Numbered from the stretch's first letter, positions 50,965 to 62,097 are shown. The stretch is 64,000 bases of DNA from 34-65-8 sp046294735 (GCA_046294735.1 JBKBKB010000001.1:62001-126000), one strand, 5' to 3'. Numbers and translations are program-made. Notes: generated by a model from the sequence alone, not told the origin.

Positions 50965-52145
50965 TACTTCAACATCCCCACAAACTTTTCAAACAGATAG
51001 AAGCTATCCTGCGGCCCCGGGCTCGCCTCGGGGTGATACTGCACCCCGAACGCCCGCTTCCCGCTGATTGCGATCCCGCAGTTGGAGCCGTCGAACAGCG
51101 AGACGTGCGTCTGCTCCACGCCCGGCGGCAGGGTATCGGCATCGACCGCGAAGCCGTGGTTCATCGAGGTTATCTCGACCAGCCCGGTGGTCTCGCCCCA
51201 CCTTTCCCCGACCCGCTGGACCGGGTGGTTCGCGCCGCGGTGGCCCTGGTGCATCTTGACCGTCTTCGCGCCCGCCGCCAGCGCCAGCATCTGGTGGCCG
51301 AGGCAGATGCCGAACAGCGGCATGTCGCGTTCGAGCAGCGCCCTGATTACCGGCACCGCGTATTCCCCCGTCGCAGCCGGATCGCCAGGGCCGTTGGAGA
51401 GGAACACGCCCGCCGGTTCCAGCGCGAGGATTTCCTCCAGCGAGGTCTTGGCCGGCACCACCGTCACCTTAGCACCCGCGCGGACGAGGTTGCGGAAGAT
51501 ATTGTCCTTCGCGCCGTAATCGATCGCCACGACGTGCGGCTTGCCGTGCCAGTCCGCCCGGCCGTAGCCATGGCCGAGCCGCCAGTGACCGCCGCCCCAG
51601 TCTTCACGGGCCACGCGGGTAACACGGGTGGCGAGATCCATGCCTTCCAGCCCGGCCCAGTCCTGTGCACGCTTGATCAGCGCGGGCAGGTCGAACTTGC
51701 CCGAAGGCTCGTGCGCGATCACCGCGTTGGGCGCGCCTGCCATGCGGATGCGGCGGGTCAGCGCGCGGGTGTCGACCCCGGAAAGGCCGATCTTGCCCTG
51801 CGCCGCCATCCACTGGGTGAACCCTTCAATGCTGCGGAAACTGCTCGGAGCGGTCACATCCTCGCGCACCACGCAGCCCACCGCGCCTTCCACCTTGCTC
51901 TCGATGTCGTCCGGGTTGGCCCCGACATTGCCGATATGGGGAAAGGTGAAGGTGACGATCTGCGCGGCGTAGCTCGGGTCAGTCATCACTTCCTGATAAC
52001 CGGTCATCGCGGTGTTGAAACACACCTCGCCCGCCGCGCTACCGGTGGCCCCGAAACCGCGGCCCCAGATCGCCGTGCCGTCGGCCAGAACAAGGATTCC
52101 GGTCGCGCCTTTGGGTTGCGCAGGCGTAGAGACGGCAGAAGCCAT
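50964..52145 (-). CDS. carA: Carbamoyl-phosphate synthase small chain
   Basis: A 393-residue glutaminase subunit. The N-terminal half has FNTAMTGYQEVMTDPSYAAQ and GVDTRALTRRIR. The class I amidotransferase half has the nucleophile Cys281 in FGICLGHQM and the histidine in FGVQYHPEASPGP. It supplies ammonia to CarB through the tunnel. It is the first gene of carA-carB(-greA), divergent from yqeY-dnaG-rpoD. Confidence 0.97.
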   Translation of the reverse strand: MASAVSTPAQPKGATGILVLADGTAIWGRGFGATGSAAGEVCFNTAMTGYQEVMTDPSYAAQIVTFTFPHIGNVGANPDDIESKVEGAVGCVVREDVTAPSSFRSIEGFTQWMAAQGKIGLSGVDTRALTRRIRMAGAPNAVIAHEPSGKFDLPALIKRAQDWAGLEGMDLATRVTRVAREDWGGGHWRLGHGYGRADWHGKPHVVAIDYGAKDNIFRNLVRAGAKVTVVPAKTSLEEILALEPAGVFLSNGPGDPAATGEYAVPVIRALLERDMPLFGICLGHQMLALAAGAKTVKMHQGHRGANHPVQRVGERWGETTGLVEITSMNHGFAVDADTLPPGVEQTHVSLFDGSNCGIAISGKRAFGVQYHPEASPGPQDSFYLFEKFVGMLK

Positions 52146-52192
52146 AGGGGCGCTCCGGTTACAGGATTCCAGCGATGGGTGCTAAGTCCCAG

Positions 52193-52221
52193 CCGCTAGG
52201 CCCCATGGCCCTATCCGTCAA
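52193..52221 (-). promoter_or_regulatory. Candidate carAB promoter
   Basis: On the minus strand TTGACG (52221-52216) and TAGCGG (52198-52193) are 17 nt apart, giving a leader of about 41 nt. GGAG stands about nine bases before the carA ATG. By-eye call. Confidence 0.4.
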
Positions 52222-52292
52222 CCTATCGCTGGCGACAAATTGCCGCTATCGGGCGCGCATTCGAAACCATCCACAGGAAAGCCCCTTCGCCC

Positions 52293-52745
52293 ATGCTCCG
52301 CGACCAGATCAAAGCCGCCACTATCGCCGCCATGAAAGCGGGCGACAAGGACCGCACCGCCGCGCTCCGCCTGATCGGTGCCAAGATCAAGGACCGCGAC
52401 ATCGAACTGCGAACCGGCAAGGCCCCCGACGATGACGATGCCATGGTCGTCGAAGTGCTCCAGAAGATGGCCAAGCAGCGCCGCGAATCGATCGAGATGT
52501 ATGTCACCGGTGGCCGGCAGGAACTGGCCGACAAGGAAAGCGGCGAGCTGGCCGTGATCGAGGAATTCATGCCTCAGCAGATGGGCGAGGATGAAACCCG
52601 CGCCGCGATCGAGGCGATCAAGGCTGAACTCGGTGCGGGCGGCATGAAGGACATGGGGCGCGTCATGGCCGAACTGAAGGCCCGCCACGGGGCACAACTC
52701 GACATGAGCAAGGCCAGCGGACTGGTTAAGGCAGCACTTTCCTAA
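52293..52745 (+). CDS. yqeY: GatB/YqeY domain protein
   Basis: A 150-residue helical protein related to the C-terminal tRNA-binding domain of GatB. LRDQIKAATIAAMKAGDKDR, ESIEMYVTGGRQELADKE and LVKAALS are family blocks. It may bind tRNA. Position directly before dnaG-rpoD is typical of many bacteria. The short gap to dnaG (13 nt) suggests one transcript. Confidence 0.92.
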   Translation: MLRDQIKAATIAAMKAGDKDRTAALRLIGAKIKDRDIELRTGKAPDDDDAMVVEVLQKMAKQRRESIEMYVTGGRQELADKESGELAVIEEFMPQQMGEDETRAAIEAIKAELGAGGMKDMGRVMAELKARHGAQLDMSKASGLVKAALS

Positions 52746-52758
52746 TACGGAAGCAGCC

Positions 52759-54588
52759 ATGCTCTCACCGCAATGGCTTGACGAACTGCGCGCACGGGTG
52801 ACGCTTTCCAGCGTTATCCAGCGCACGGTCAAGCTGCAGCGCGCGGGGCACGAGTGGAAGGCATGCTGCCCGTTCCACAACGAGAAAAGCCCCAGCTTCA
52901 CGGTCAACGACAGCAAGGGCTTTTACCACTGCTTCGGCTGCGGCGCCCATGGCGACGTGATCCGCTGGATGACCGACCAGCAGGGCCTGGCGTTCATGGA
53001 CGCGGTCAAGGAACTGGCCGCGCAGGCGGGGATGGAAGTGCCCGCCCCCGATCCACGCGCTGCCCAGCGGGCGGAGCAACGCACCACGCTGATCGACGTG
53101 ACCGAAGCAGCGCAGCGCTGGTTCGCGGGCAATCTTGCCAGCACCGGCGGCGCAGCGGCGCGGGCCTATCTCGCCACCCGCGGCTTTTCCGAAGGTGTGG
53201 TGCGAGAATTCGGGTTCGGTTTTGCCCCGGGCGAACGGCAGGCGCTGAAAGGCGCGCTCGGCCAGTTTCCTGAAGAATTGCTGATCGAGGCGGGGATGCG
53301 CATCACGGTCGAGGGCAAGGAACCCTATGACCGGTTCCGCGACCGGCTGATGCTGCCAATCCACGATGCGCGCGGACGGGTTATCGCGTTCGGCGGGCGG
53401 ATACTGAGCAAAGATACCGACGCGCCGAAGTATCTCAATTCGCCCGAGACCCCGCTGTTCGACAAGGGCCGCACACTTTACAACCTGCACCGCGCCGGCC
53501 CCGCCAGCCGCAAGAGCGGGCGGATCGTGGTGGTCGAAGGCTACATGGACGTGATCGCGCTCGCCAATGCGGGCATTCCCGACGCTGTCGCCCCGCTCGG
53601 CACGGCGCTGACCGAGCAGCAGATCGAACTGTTGTGGCGGCTGGTCGAGGTGCCGGTGCTGTGCTTCGATGGCGATGCCGCCGGGCAGCGCGCGGCGATG
53701 CGGGCAATCACCCGCGCCCTGCCCCTGCTGCGCCCGGCGCATTCGCTAGGTATTGTCCGACTTCCCGCCGGGCTCGACCCTGATGACCTGATCCGCCAGC
53801 GCGGAGCGGAGACCATGGCCGCCCTCCTGGGCCAGCCCGCCAGCCTGCTCGATACGCTGTGGGATCACGAACGCGATGCCCAGCCGCTGCGTTCGCCGGA
53901 AGACAAGGCCGGGCTGAAGCAGCGTCTGATGGATCATGTCGAGACGATCCAACACCCGGATATACGCGCCCTCTACAAACGGGAGCTGATGGACCGCTTC
54001 TCCGCCTTTGCCTTCCCTCCACGGCCACAGGCTGAATGGAAGCCGCGTGGCCGGATGGGCCGGGATCAACCGCAGCCATCGCTTGATGGCGGCGCTGCGC
54101 TGCGCAAGATGCTGAATGCCCGAGGGCAGGACCAGCTCGCCCTCGCAGTGTTCGCCGGTCTGGCACGATTTCCTGACGTGGCACTGGCCCATGCCGATGC
54201 CCTTGCCCGATTTGCCGAGGCCGAGCCGCAGCACGCCCTGGCTATCGATGCCCTGCTCGACCGTGCCGAGGGGCTTGATTCGCACGCTGAATCGCCCATA
54301 TCGCATGGGCAAGGCACAGGCGCGCCACCGGATAACACCCGTTTCGTCTTCCTGAAAGACACCACCGATCCGGTTACAGCCCGCGCGATCCTGTCCGAAG
54401 CCATCGCCCTACTGGTCGAAAGACCAGCGTTGGAGGCTGCACTCAATGCAGCCACCGCGCGGTTTGCGACCGATCCGGATGCTGCGTACGCCGAACACCA
54501 GCGCCTTTCGGAACGAAAGCTGGAAATCCAGCGCCGTCTGGGGCAGATGGCCAGCCGAGGGGCCGCCGAGGCGGCTCGCAATGATTGA
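52759..54588 (+). CDS. dnaG: DNA primase
   Basis: A 609-residue primase. The N-terminal CHC2 zinc-binding domain has CCPFHNEKSPSF and FYHCFGCGAHGD. The central catalytic core has EFGFGFAPGERQAL and the TOPRIM motifs VVVEGYMDVIALANAG and CFDGDAAGQRAA. The C-terminal DnaB-interacting region is less conserved. It makes RNA primers at the replication fork. It sits in the yqeY-dnaG-rpoD macromolecular-synthesis cluster. Confidence 0.96.
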   Translation: MLSPQWLDELRARVTLSSVIQRTVKLQRAGHEWKACCPFHNEKSPSFTVNDSKGFYHCFGCGAHGDVIRWMTDQQGLAFMDAVKELAAQAGMEVPAPDPRAAQRAEQRTTLIDVTEAAQRWFAGNLASTGGAAARAYLATRGFSEGVVREFGFGFAPGERQALKGALGQFPEELLIEAGMRITVEGKEPYDRFRDRLMLPIHDARGRVIAFGGRILSKDTDAPKYLNSPETPLFDKGRTLYNLHRAGPASRKSGRIVVVEGYMDVIALANAGIPDAVAPLGTALTEQQIELLWRLVEVPVLCFDGDAAGQRAAMRAITRALPLLRPAHSLGIVRLPAGLDPDDLIRQRGAETMAALLGQPASLLDTLWDHERDAQPLRSPEDKAGLKQRLMDHVETIQHPDIRALYKRELMDRFSAFAFPPRPQAEWKPRGRMGRDQPQPSLDGGAALRKMLNARGQDQLALAVFAGLARFPDVALAHADALARFAEAEPQHALAIDALLDRAEGLDSHAESPISHGQGTGAPPDNTRFVFLKDTTDPVTARAILSEAIALLVERPALEAALNAATARFATDPDAAYAEHQRLSERKLEIQRRLGQMASRGAAEAARND

Positions 54589-54646
54589 TTTTCATCCGCA
54601 GGCCACTGTGCCCAGGGATGTCAGGAAGACGGATTGAACGGGACCT

Positions 54647-56692
54647 ATGGCCACCAAAGATGACGGTAACGGTACTGACGACGCGCCTCTGATCGACCTC
54701 AACGAGGCGTCGATCAAGAAGCTGATCAGCAAGGCGAAGAAGAAGGGCTACGTCACTTATGACGAGCTTAACGAAGCGCTGCCGTCCGACCAGATGAGTC
54801 CCGATCAGATCGAGGACATCCAGACCGCGCTGTCGGAAATGGGCGTCCAGATCGTCGAGAGCGACGAGGAAGGCGAGTCCGACGGCGAATCGGACCAGGG
54901 CGACGAGATCGAGGAAATCGTCGGCGAAGACGACGACGACGACGAGCGCAAGGAAGCCCGCAAGGCCTCCGCCGCAGCAACCAAAAAGGCCGTCACCGGC
55001 GAACGCACCGATGATCCGGTGCGGATGTACTTGCGCGAAATGGGCGCGGTCGAACTGCTCAGCCGCGAAGGCGAAATCGCCATCGCCAAGCGGATCGAGG
55101 CCGGTCGCGACATGATGATCATGGGGCTGTGCGAAAGCCCGATCACGTTCCACGCGATCATCCACTGGTCCGAAGCGCTCAACAACGAGGAAATGCAGCT
55201 GCGCGAGATCCTCGATCTCGATGCCATGTTGTCCAAGGAGCCCCCCGTCGACAAGATGGAGGAAGGTGCCGAAGACGACGATGACAACGGAGAAATCTCC
55301 GAGGCTACCGCTGGCCCGACCATCCGCGAGGATGACGAGGTTGAAGAGGAAGAACCGGTCGACGGTGACGAAGACGGCGAGGAAGGCTCCTCCCGCCGCC
55401 GCGAGGAAGAGGACGAGGAGGACAACACCATGTCCCTCGCCCAGATGGAAGCGGCGCTCAAACCGGAAGCGCTCGAGCGGTTTGCTCGGATCACCCAACT
55501 GTTCAAGGCGTTCGAAAAGCTGCAAGCGGAGCGGGTCGAGACGTTGGCTGCCGGGAACGATTTCCCCAAGGCCAAGGAAAACAAGTATGAGAAGCTGCGC
55601 GAAGACCTGACCGCCGAGGTCGAGAGCGTGCAGTTTCACGCGACCAAGATCGAATTTCTGGTCGACAACCTCTATGCCTTCAACCGGCGTCTGACTGCGC
55701 TGGGCGGCCAGATGCTGCGCCTTGCGGAACGCCACAAGATCAAGCGCAAGGACTTCCTCGAAGCCTATATCGGGCGCGAGATGGACGAGGCCTGGCTTGG
55801 CGATTGGGCGAAGAAGGACAAGAAATGGGCCGCTTTTGCCGAGCGCGAAGGCGATGCGATCGAGCGTATCCGCGCGGAGATCGCGGACATTGCCAGCCAG
55901 ACCGGCATGAGCCTCAGCGAGTTCCGCCGGATCGTAAACATGGTCCAGAAGGGCGAGCGCGAGGCGCGTATCGCCAAGAAGGAAATGGTCGAGGCGAACC
56001 TGCGTCTGGTGATCAGCATTGCCAAGAAGTACACCAATCGCGGCTTGCAATTTCTTGATCTTATTCAGGAAGGTAATATCGGCCTGATGAAGGCGGTCGA
56101 CAAGTTCGAATACCGCCGCGGTTACAAGTTCAGCACTTACGCCACCTGGTGGATCCGGCAGGCGATTACCCGCTCGATCGCCGATCAGGCCCGCACCATC
56201 CGCATCCCGGTCCACATGATCGAGACAATCAACAAGCTGGTCCGCACCAGTCGCCAGTTCCTGCATGACCAGGGCCGCGAACCGACCCCGGAAGAGATGG
56301 CCGAGAAGCTGTCGATGCCGCTGGAGAAAGTTCGCAAGGTGATGAAGATCGCCAAGGAGCCGATTTCTCTCGAAACGCCCATCGGTGACGAGGAAGACAG
56401 CCATCTGGGCGATTTCATCGAGGACAAGAACGCGATCATTCCGGTGGATGCTGCAATTCAGGCGAACCTTAAGGAAACCGTCACCCGCGTGCTGGCCAGC
56501 CTCACCCCGCGTGAAGAACGCGTGCTGCGGATGCGCTTCGGCATCGGGATGAACACTGATCACACGCTGGAGGAAGTCGGCCAGCAGTTCTCGGTGACGC
56601 GCGAACGTATCCGGCAGATCGAAGCCAAGGCGCTGCGCAAGCTGAAGCACCCGAGCCGCTCGCGCAAGATGCGTTCGTTCCTCGACCAGTAA
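54647..56692 (+). CDS. rpoD: RNA polymerase primary sigma factor RpoD
   Basis: A 681-residue sigma-70. Region 1.1 lies near residues 20-75. Very acidic stretches at about 70-100 and 205-265 lie around region 1.2 (RTDDPVRMYLREMGAVELLS). The non-conserved region leads to region 2 (GLQFLDLIQEGNIGLMKAVD, with the -10 helix YATWWIRQAITRSIADQ), region 3 and region 4 (LEEVGQQFSVTRERIRQIEA). It is the housekeeping sigma that recognises the TTGACx/TATxxx-type promoters listed here. Confidence 0.97.
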   Translation: MATKDDGNGTDDAPLIDLNEASIKKLISKAKKKGYVTYDELNEALPSDQMSPDQIEDIQTALSEMGVQIVESDEEGESDGESDQGDEIEEIVGEDDDDDERKEARKASAAATKKAVTGERTDDPVRMYLREMGAVELLSREGEIAIAKRIEAGRDMMIMGLCESPITFHAIIHWSEALNNEEMQLREILDLDAMLSKEPPVDKMEEGAEDDDDNGEISEATAGPTIREDDEVEEEEPVDGDEDGEEGSSRRREEEDEEDNTMSLAQMEAALKPEALERFARITQLFKAFEKLQAERVETLAAGNDFPKAKENKYEKLREDLTAEVESVQFHATKIEFLVDNLYAFNRRLTALGGQMLRLAERHKIKRKDFLEAYIGREMDEAWLGDWAKKDKKWAAFAEREGDAIERIRAEIADIASQTGMSLSEFRRIVNMVQKGEREARIAKKEMVEANLRLVISIAKKYTNRGLQFLDLIQEGNIGLMKAVDKFEYRRGYKFSTYATWWIRQAITRSIADQARTIRIPVHMIETINKLVRTSRQFLHDQGREPTPEEMAEKLSMPLEKVRKVMKIAKEPISLETPIGDEEDSHLGDFIEDKNAIIPVDAAIQANLKETVTRVLASLTPREERVLRMRFGIGMNTDHTLEEVGQQFSVTRERIRQIEAKALRKLKHPSRSRKMRSFLDQ

Positions 56693-56715
56693 GGTTCCCT
56701 TCACAGGAGGCTGGC

Positions 56716-57129
56716 GTGCGTGAGGATAAAGATCGATCCAACGGGTTGACCGAGGCAATCGGCAACCGCCCCTTGATTGTTGGCATCGTGCTCCTCGCCA
56801 GCTTTATCATGCCGGTCATGGTGGTGGTCGGCGTGGTCCTTGCTTATGTCTTCCGACGCGACCCGGCGGAGGACTGGGAGGTATCGCATTACCAGTATCT
56901 GGTGCGGACCTTCTGGATCGCTTGCGCGATTGCGGCGGTGTTCGGGCTGATCGGGCTGGGTTTGATTAACAGCACCGAAGATGAAAGCGGACTTTCCGGC
57001 ATCATAATGCTACTCGGGCTGCTTGGAGCGGGGGTTGTCACCGTGTTTTTCGCAGTGCGGGTGGTGATGTCGATTATTCGCGCCAATGCCCGGCAAGCGA
57101 TGCCGCACCCCACCACTTTGCTGTTCTGA
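56716..57129 (+). CDS. Small membrane protein (DUF4870-like)
   Basis: A 137-residue protein starting at GTG 56716 behind a perfect AGGAGG site. It has three hydrophobic segments (about 20-45, 68-88 and 95-118), and a soluble loop contains RRDPAEDWEVSHYQYLVRTFW, which is the DUF4870/Tic20-like pattern seen in sphingomonads. Function unknown. It follows rpoD at 23 nt and may be on the same transcript. Confidence 0.8.
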   Translation: MREDKDRSNGLTEAIGNRPLIVGIVLLASFIMPVMVVVGVVLAYVFRRDPAEDWEVSHYQYLVRTFWIACAIAAVFGLIGLGLINSTEDESGLSGIIMLLGLLGAGVVTVFFAVRVVMSIIRANARQAMPHPTTLLF

Positions 57130-57139
57130 ACCAGCGCGC

Positions 57140-58288
57140 TCAACGCTTCTCGAAAGGCCAAAACAGCTGCCGCGCCCAGCCTTCGGGAGCGCGCTGCCCC
57201 GCAATTCCATAGCCGCCCGGCCAACGCCCCTCCGGCATGTGATAGGTCCCGAACCAGCGGTCGATCATCGGCAGGTGCACCGCGAAGTTGACGTCGCGCG
57301 CTTCTCGCTCCAACCCGTGGTGCCAGTGGTGGAAGCGGGGCATGGCAATCCAGCGCTCCAGCCAGGTTAAGCGCGGCGCAAAGTTCGCGTGGATGAACAC
57401 CGCATGGAAGCTCACCAGCGCGAGATAGGCATAGACCGCGACTGGCGCGAACCCGAGAACCACAAGCGGCAACAGCACCAGCCCACGCGTCACGATCACA
57501 TCGACCAGATGCAGCCGCGATCCCGCAAGCCAGTCCATCACCTCAACACTGTGGTGCACCTTGTGGAACCGCCACAGGAACGGCACGGCATGAAAGGCCC
57601 GGTGGACCGCATATTGCACCAGATCCGCAACCAGCACGGCAAGACCGAACTGCACCAGCAGCGGCAGGCTTTGTACCGCCGCCTGCGCCTGCGGCACCGC
57701 CAGCACTGCGCCCAGCGCCACCGCTGGTGCCAGGACCGCCAAACTCATCACCTGCGCCAGTATATGGCTGGCGAAGAAATACTGCGTATCCGTCAGCCAG
57801 CCCCGGCGAAACGCGCCCTGCCCGCGCCGCAGCGCAAAGGCGTGCTCGAGCGGCACGAATACCGCCGCGGTGGTCAGAACGCCGAGCACGAACCAGTCCA
57901 GCCCGAGATAGATCGTGCTGGCACCCCCACGCGGAATTTCGACGCCCCCTACCCCCAGGGCCAGCGCGGCGCCGGCCAGCGCAAGCCCAGCTACGCCCAA
58001 CGCCTTCCTGCGCCGCAGCAGCATCGACAGCCCCGCCAGCCCCAGGGCCGCCAGCAAGCCAAGATCAATCGCCAGCCGCACCCATTCAAGCGGATAAAGG
58101 GCGCGCAGTTCCGGCAAGGTCAGATACTGGGGAAAGTGCAGGCACAGGACCGCAAACAGCGCCAGAATCCCCAGCACGATGCTCAGCACTCCGCTGATCC
58201 AGCCGCTGCCGAAATGGCGCGGCGCGGCATCAGCGAAAACGCGCGCGAGCCATTGTTCGGCAGTCAGTCGGTCTTCCGGCCCATCCAT
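57140..58288 (-). CDS. Sterol desaturase/fatty acid hydroxylase family protein
   Basis: A 382-residue membrane protein. About six helices surround a di-iron histidine cluster: HRAFHAVP, FHKVHHSVEV, HAVFIHAN and PRFHHWHHG, as expected for the family (HX3H, HX2HH, HX2HH). The N-terminal 130 residues are extra hydrophobic segments. The C-terminal MIDRWFGTYHMPEGRWP is typical. It may hydroxylate or desaturate a lipid, carotenoid or hopanoid. Substrate unknown. Confidence 0.88.
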   Translation of the reverse strand: MDGPEDRLTAEQWLARVFADAAPRHFGSGWISGVLSIVLGILALFAVLCLHFPQYLTLPELRALYPLEWVRLAIDLGLLAALGLAGLSMLLRRRKALGVAGLALAGAALALGVGGVEIPRGGASTIYLGLDWFVLGVLTTAAVFVPLEHAFALRRGQGAFRRGWLTDTQYFFASHILAQVMSLAVLAPAVALGAVLAVPQAQAAVQSLPLLVQFGLAVLVADLVQYAVHRAFHAVPFLWRFHKVHHSVEVMDWLAGSRLHLVDVIVTRGLVLLPLVVLGFAPVAVYAYLALVSFHAVFIHANFAPRLTWLERWIAMPRFHHWHHGLEREARDVNFAVHLPMIDRWFGTYHMPEGRWPGGYGIAGQRAPEGWARQLFWPFEKR

Positions 58289-58393
58289 TATTCGACTGCT
58301 AACAGATACGCACTGCTGGGCGGTAAATCCAATCGTCGAAAATTGCGTGCAACAGGGTGGAGAATCCCCCGCACTGCGCCTATGGGACCGGCC

Positions 58394-58831
58394 ATGCGTA
58401 TCGCCATCGCCTCAGACCATGCTGCCTTCGCCCTCAAGGCGGAACTGCGCGAGTGGCTGATCGAGCATGGCCACGAGGTCGCAGACCTGGGGCCAGACAG
58501 CGCTGACAGCGTGGACTATCCCGACTTCGGCTATCGCCTTGCCTCCGTTGTTGCCGAAGGCACCGCAGCGCGAGGGATTGCCTTGTGCGGCAGCGGGATC
58601 GGCATCTCGATTGCAGTCAACCGCAACCCGGCAGTGCGCTGTGCGCTGGTGTCAGAGCCCCTGTCCGCTGCGCTCGCACGCGAGCACAACGATGCCAATG
58701 TCCTTGCCATGGGTGCCCGCCTCACCGGCATCGACATGGCCAAGGCCTGCGTCACCGCCTTCCTCGAAACACCGTTTTCCGGTGGCCGGCACCAACGCCG
58801 CGTCGACAAGCTATCTTCCCCCTCCTGCTGA
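58394..58831 (+). CDS. rpiB: Ribose 5-phosphate isomerase B
   Basis: A 145-residue RpiB/LacA-type isomerase that interconverts ribose 5-phosphate and ribulose 5-phosphate. IASDHAAFALKAEL is the phosphate-binding start, the catalytic cysteine is Cys65 in ALCGSGIGISIAVN, and REHNDANVLAMGARLTG follows. The start ATG 58394 (MRIAIASDH) is preferred over 58382. It precedes glyA by 12 nt. Confidence 0.93.
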   Translation: MRIAIASDHAAFALKAELREWLIEHGHEVADLGPDSADSVDYPDFGYRLASVVAEGTAARGIALCGSGIGISIAVNRNPAVRCALVSEPLSAALAREHNDANVLAMGARLTGIDMAKACVTAFLETPFSGGRHQRRVDKLSSPSC

Positions 58832-58843
58832 GGCACGATCCCG

Positions 58844-60154
<1,311 letters not shown>

Positions 60155-60619
60155 ATGCGCTGCCCGTTCTGCGCCCATGACGACAGCCAGGTAAAGGACA
60201 GCCGCCCGACCGAGGACAACACCTCGATCCGCCGGCGCCGCCAGTGCGACAGCTGCGGTGCCCGCTTCACCACATTCGAACGGGTTCAGCTGCGCGAAGT
60301 GGTGGTGGTCAAGAGCGGGGATCGGCGCGAAGCGTTCGATCGGCGCAAGCTGGAACAGTCTGTAGCCCTCGCCTGCCGCAAGCGAGGGGTGGCGCAGGAA
60401 CGGATCGACCAGCTCGTCTCCGGCATTCAGCGGCAACTGGAGGTTTCCGGGGAAAGCGAAGTGCCCTCCTCGCACATTGGCGAACTGGTGATGGAAGGCC
60501 TGCGCCAGATCGACAGCGTCGCCTACATCCGCTTCGCCAGCGTCTATCGCGATTTCAGCGAGGCAAAGGATTTCGAGCAATTCGCCAGCACCGTGCAGGA
60601 AGCGGCGGCGAAGGGGTGA
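60155..60619 (+). CDS. nrdR: Transcriptional repressor NrdR
   Basis: A 154-residue regulator of ribonucleotide reductase genes. The N-terminal zinc ribbon begins MRCPFCAHDDSQVKDSR and continues RRRRQCDSCGARFTTFER; the ATP-cone domain follows (VVVKSGDRREAFDRRKL). The glyA-nrdR pairing is common in alphaproteobacteria. Its start codon abuts the glyA stop. Confidence 0.95.
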   Translation: MRCPFCAHDDSQVKDSRPTEDNTSIRRRRQCDSCGARFTTFERVQLREVVVVKSGDRREAFDRRKLEQSVALACRKRGVAQERIDQLVSGIQRQLEVSGESEVPSSHIGELVMEGLRQIDSVAYIRFASVYRDFSEAKDFEQFASTVQEAAAKG

Positions 60620-60626
60620 TATTCGC

Positions 60627-61340
60627 GTGAATGCCCCCGTCATTGTGCTCGTCCGCCCGCAACTGGGCGAGAATATTGGCAAGGCAGCGCGGGCCATGCT
60701 CAATTTCGGGCTGACCGACATGCGGCTTGTCTCCCCCCGAGATGGCTGGCCCAATCCCTCCGCCGGCCCAGCCGCAGCGGGTGCGGACGGCATTTTGGCC
60801 GAGGCGAAAGTCTATCGCACCACGGCCGATGCGGTCGCCGACTGCGCCAATGTCTATGCCACGACCGTGCGCAAGCGGGGCGTGACCAAGCCGGTTGTGA
60901 CGCCAGAAGAAGCGGCCCGCCAGATCCACGCGCAGCCGGGACGCAGCGCGATCCTGTTCGGGGCTGAACGGTCGGGTCTGGAGACGGACGACGTGGCGCT
61001 GGCCCGGGCGATCGTGACCGTGCCGATCAATCCCGAATTCGGCTCACTCAATCTTGCCCAGGCGGTGATCCTGTGCGCCTATGAATGGTCGAAATCGCTG
61101 GACCTTGCCTCCCCGCCGCTGGAATACCTCCTACCGCCCGCACCGCAGGAGGAGTTGGAGGGCCTGATCGCCCATTTCGAGCAGTTGCTGGAGCCGCGCG
61201 GCTATTTCCTGCCCGAAGGCCGGGCCGAAGCGACCCGCCGCACCCTTCGCGGAGTGCTGACGAAGCCGGCCTGGAACCACCTGGAAGTGCGAACCCTCCG
61301 CGGGGTCCTGACAACGCTGGCGCGCGGCGTCAGGTCCTGA
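60627..61340 (+). CDS. trmJ: TrmJ-type tRNA/rRNA 2'-O-methyltransferase (SPOUT)
   Basis: A 237-residue SPOUT methyltransferase. Motifs are IVLVRPQLGENIGKAARAML at the N-terminus, ILFGAERSGLETDDV and VTVPINPEFGSLNLAQAV in the trefoil-knot SAM site, and a C-terminal helical tail with a doubled RTLRGVLT. TrmJ methylates nucleotide 32 of some tRNAs; the exact target here is inferred. Its end overlaps the convergent chorismate mutase gene by 11 nt. Confidence 0.88.
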   Translation: MNAPVIVLVRPQLGENIGKAARAMLNFGLTDMRLVSPRDGWPNPSAGPAAAGADGILAEAKVYRTTADAVADCANVYATTVRKRGVTKPVVTPEEAARQIHAQPGRSAILFGAERSGLETDDVALARAIVTVPINPEFGSLNLAQAVILCAYEWSKSLDLASPPLEYLLPPAPQEELEGLIAHFEQLLEPRGYFLPEGRAEATRRTLRGVLTKPAWNHLEVRTLRGVLTTLARGVRS

Positions 61341-61641
61341 TCCGGTCCCACTCGATCAGTTCGTAGGCAATCGAGGCCTCGACCAGTTGCTCCCAGATCA
61401 CCGCGACGGCGTCGGCGGGAAGTCCGCGCGCAGCAGCATCGGCGCGGGCATTACCGATCACTTTCGCCTTGCGCACCTCATCGCGCACCACGCTGCGATC
61501 GGTCTTGATCCGGGCAGCCGCGCGCATGTAGCCGAAGCGGCGGTCGAGCAGCTCCATCAGGGCGCGATCGGTCGCATCGACCCCGGCGCGCACATCGGCC
61601 ATGGTGACGCAGTCTTCAGGAGCTTTTGACTGTTCGTTCAT
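61330..61641 (-). CDS. Chorismate mutase, AroQ type
   Basis: A 103-residue all-helical chorismate mutase: MADVRAGVDATDRALMELLD, then RRFGYMRAAARIKTDR and EQLVEASIAYELIEWDR. The PchB-like layout resembles small isochorismate-pyruvate lyase or salicylate-related enzymes, so the reaction (prephenate formation against lyase) needs testing. ATG 61641 was chosen; the open frame upstream has no support. Confidence 0.83.
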   Translation of the reverse strand: MNEQSKAPEDCVTMADVRAGVDATDRALMELLDRRFGYMRAAARIKTDRSVVRDEVRKAKVIGNARADAAARGLPADAVAVIWEQLVEASIAYELIEWDRIRT

Positions 61642-61801
61642 GGCCGCGCGCCCTGCCCCGCGCAGAGCCATTTGTCGAGTGCCTCCCGGCTGGTCCAACG
61701 CTATCCGGCTGGATTTCGTTGCCGTGCCCTTGAAATTGCTCGACCCTTCATCGATCACAGGCTAACCCGGCCACTCCCCCCAAACCAAGCTGGATTTCCC
61801 C

Positions 61802-62074
61802 ATGCGTTTCAATTCTGCATTTCTTGGCTTTGCGGCCCTGACCCTGATTGCGTCTCCTGCCCTGGCCCTGAACGAGGTTGGGCAGTCCTCCCCTCTGGCC
61901 GCCGCGGAAGAGAAGAAAGCGAAGCCGAAGAAGATTTGCCGCCAGATCCAGAACACCGGCTTCCGCACCGCAGCGCGCCAGTGCAAGACGCAGGAACAAT
62001 GGGACAAGCAGCAGGCCGAGGGCGTGCCTGATCAGGAAATGCGGGTCAAAACTGGTCAGATGAATCCCGGCTGA
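61802..62074 (+). CDS. Small secreted protein with CxQIxNTGxRxxxxxC motif
   Basis: A 90-residue protein with a signal peptide (MRFNSAFLGFAALTLIASPA, then LAL). The mature part has two cysteines spaced in ICRQIQNTGFRTAARQCKTQE, a pattern seen in many small exported sphingomonad proteins. The Cys pair probably forms a disulfide. Function unknown. Confidence 0.8.
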   Translation: MRFNSAFLGFAALTLIASPALALNEVGQSSPLAAAEEKKAKPKKICRQIQNTGFRTAARQCKTQEQWDKQQAEGVPDQEMRVKTGQMNPG

Positions 62075-62097
62075 GCCGCCCACTTAGGCAATGGCAG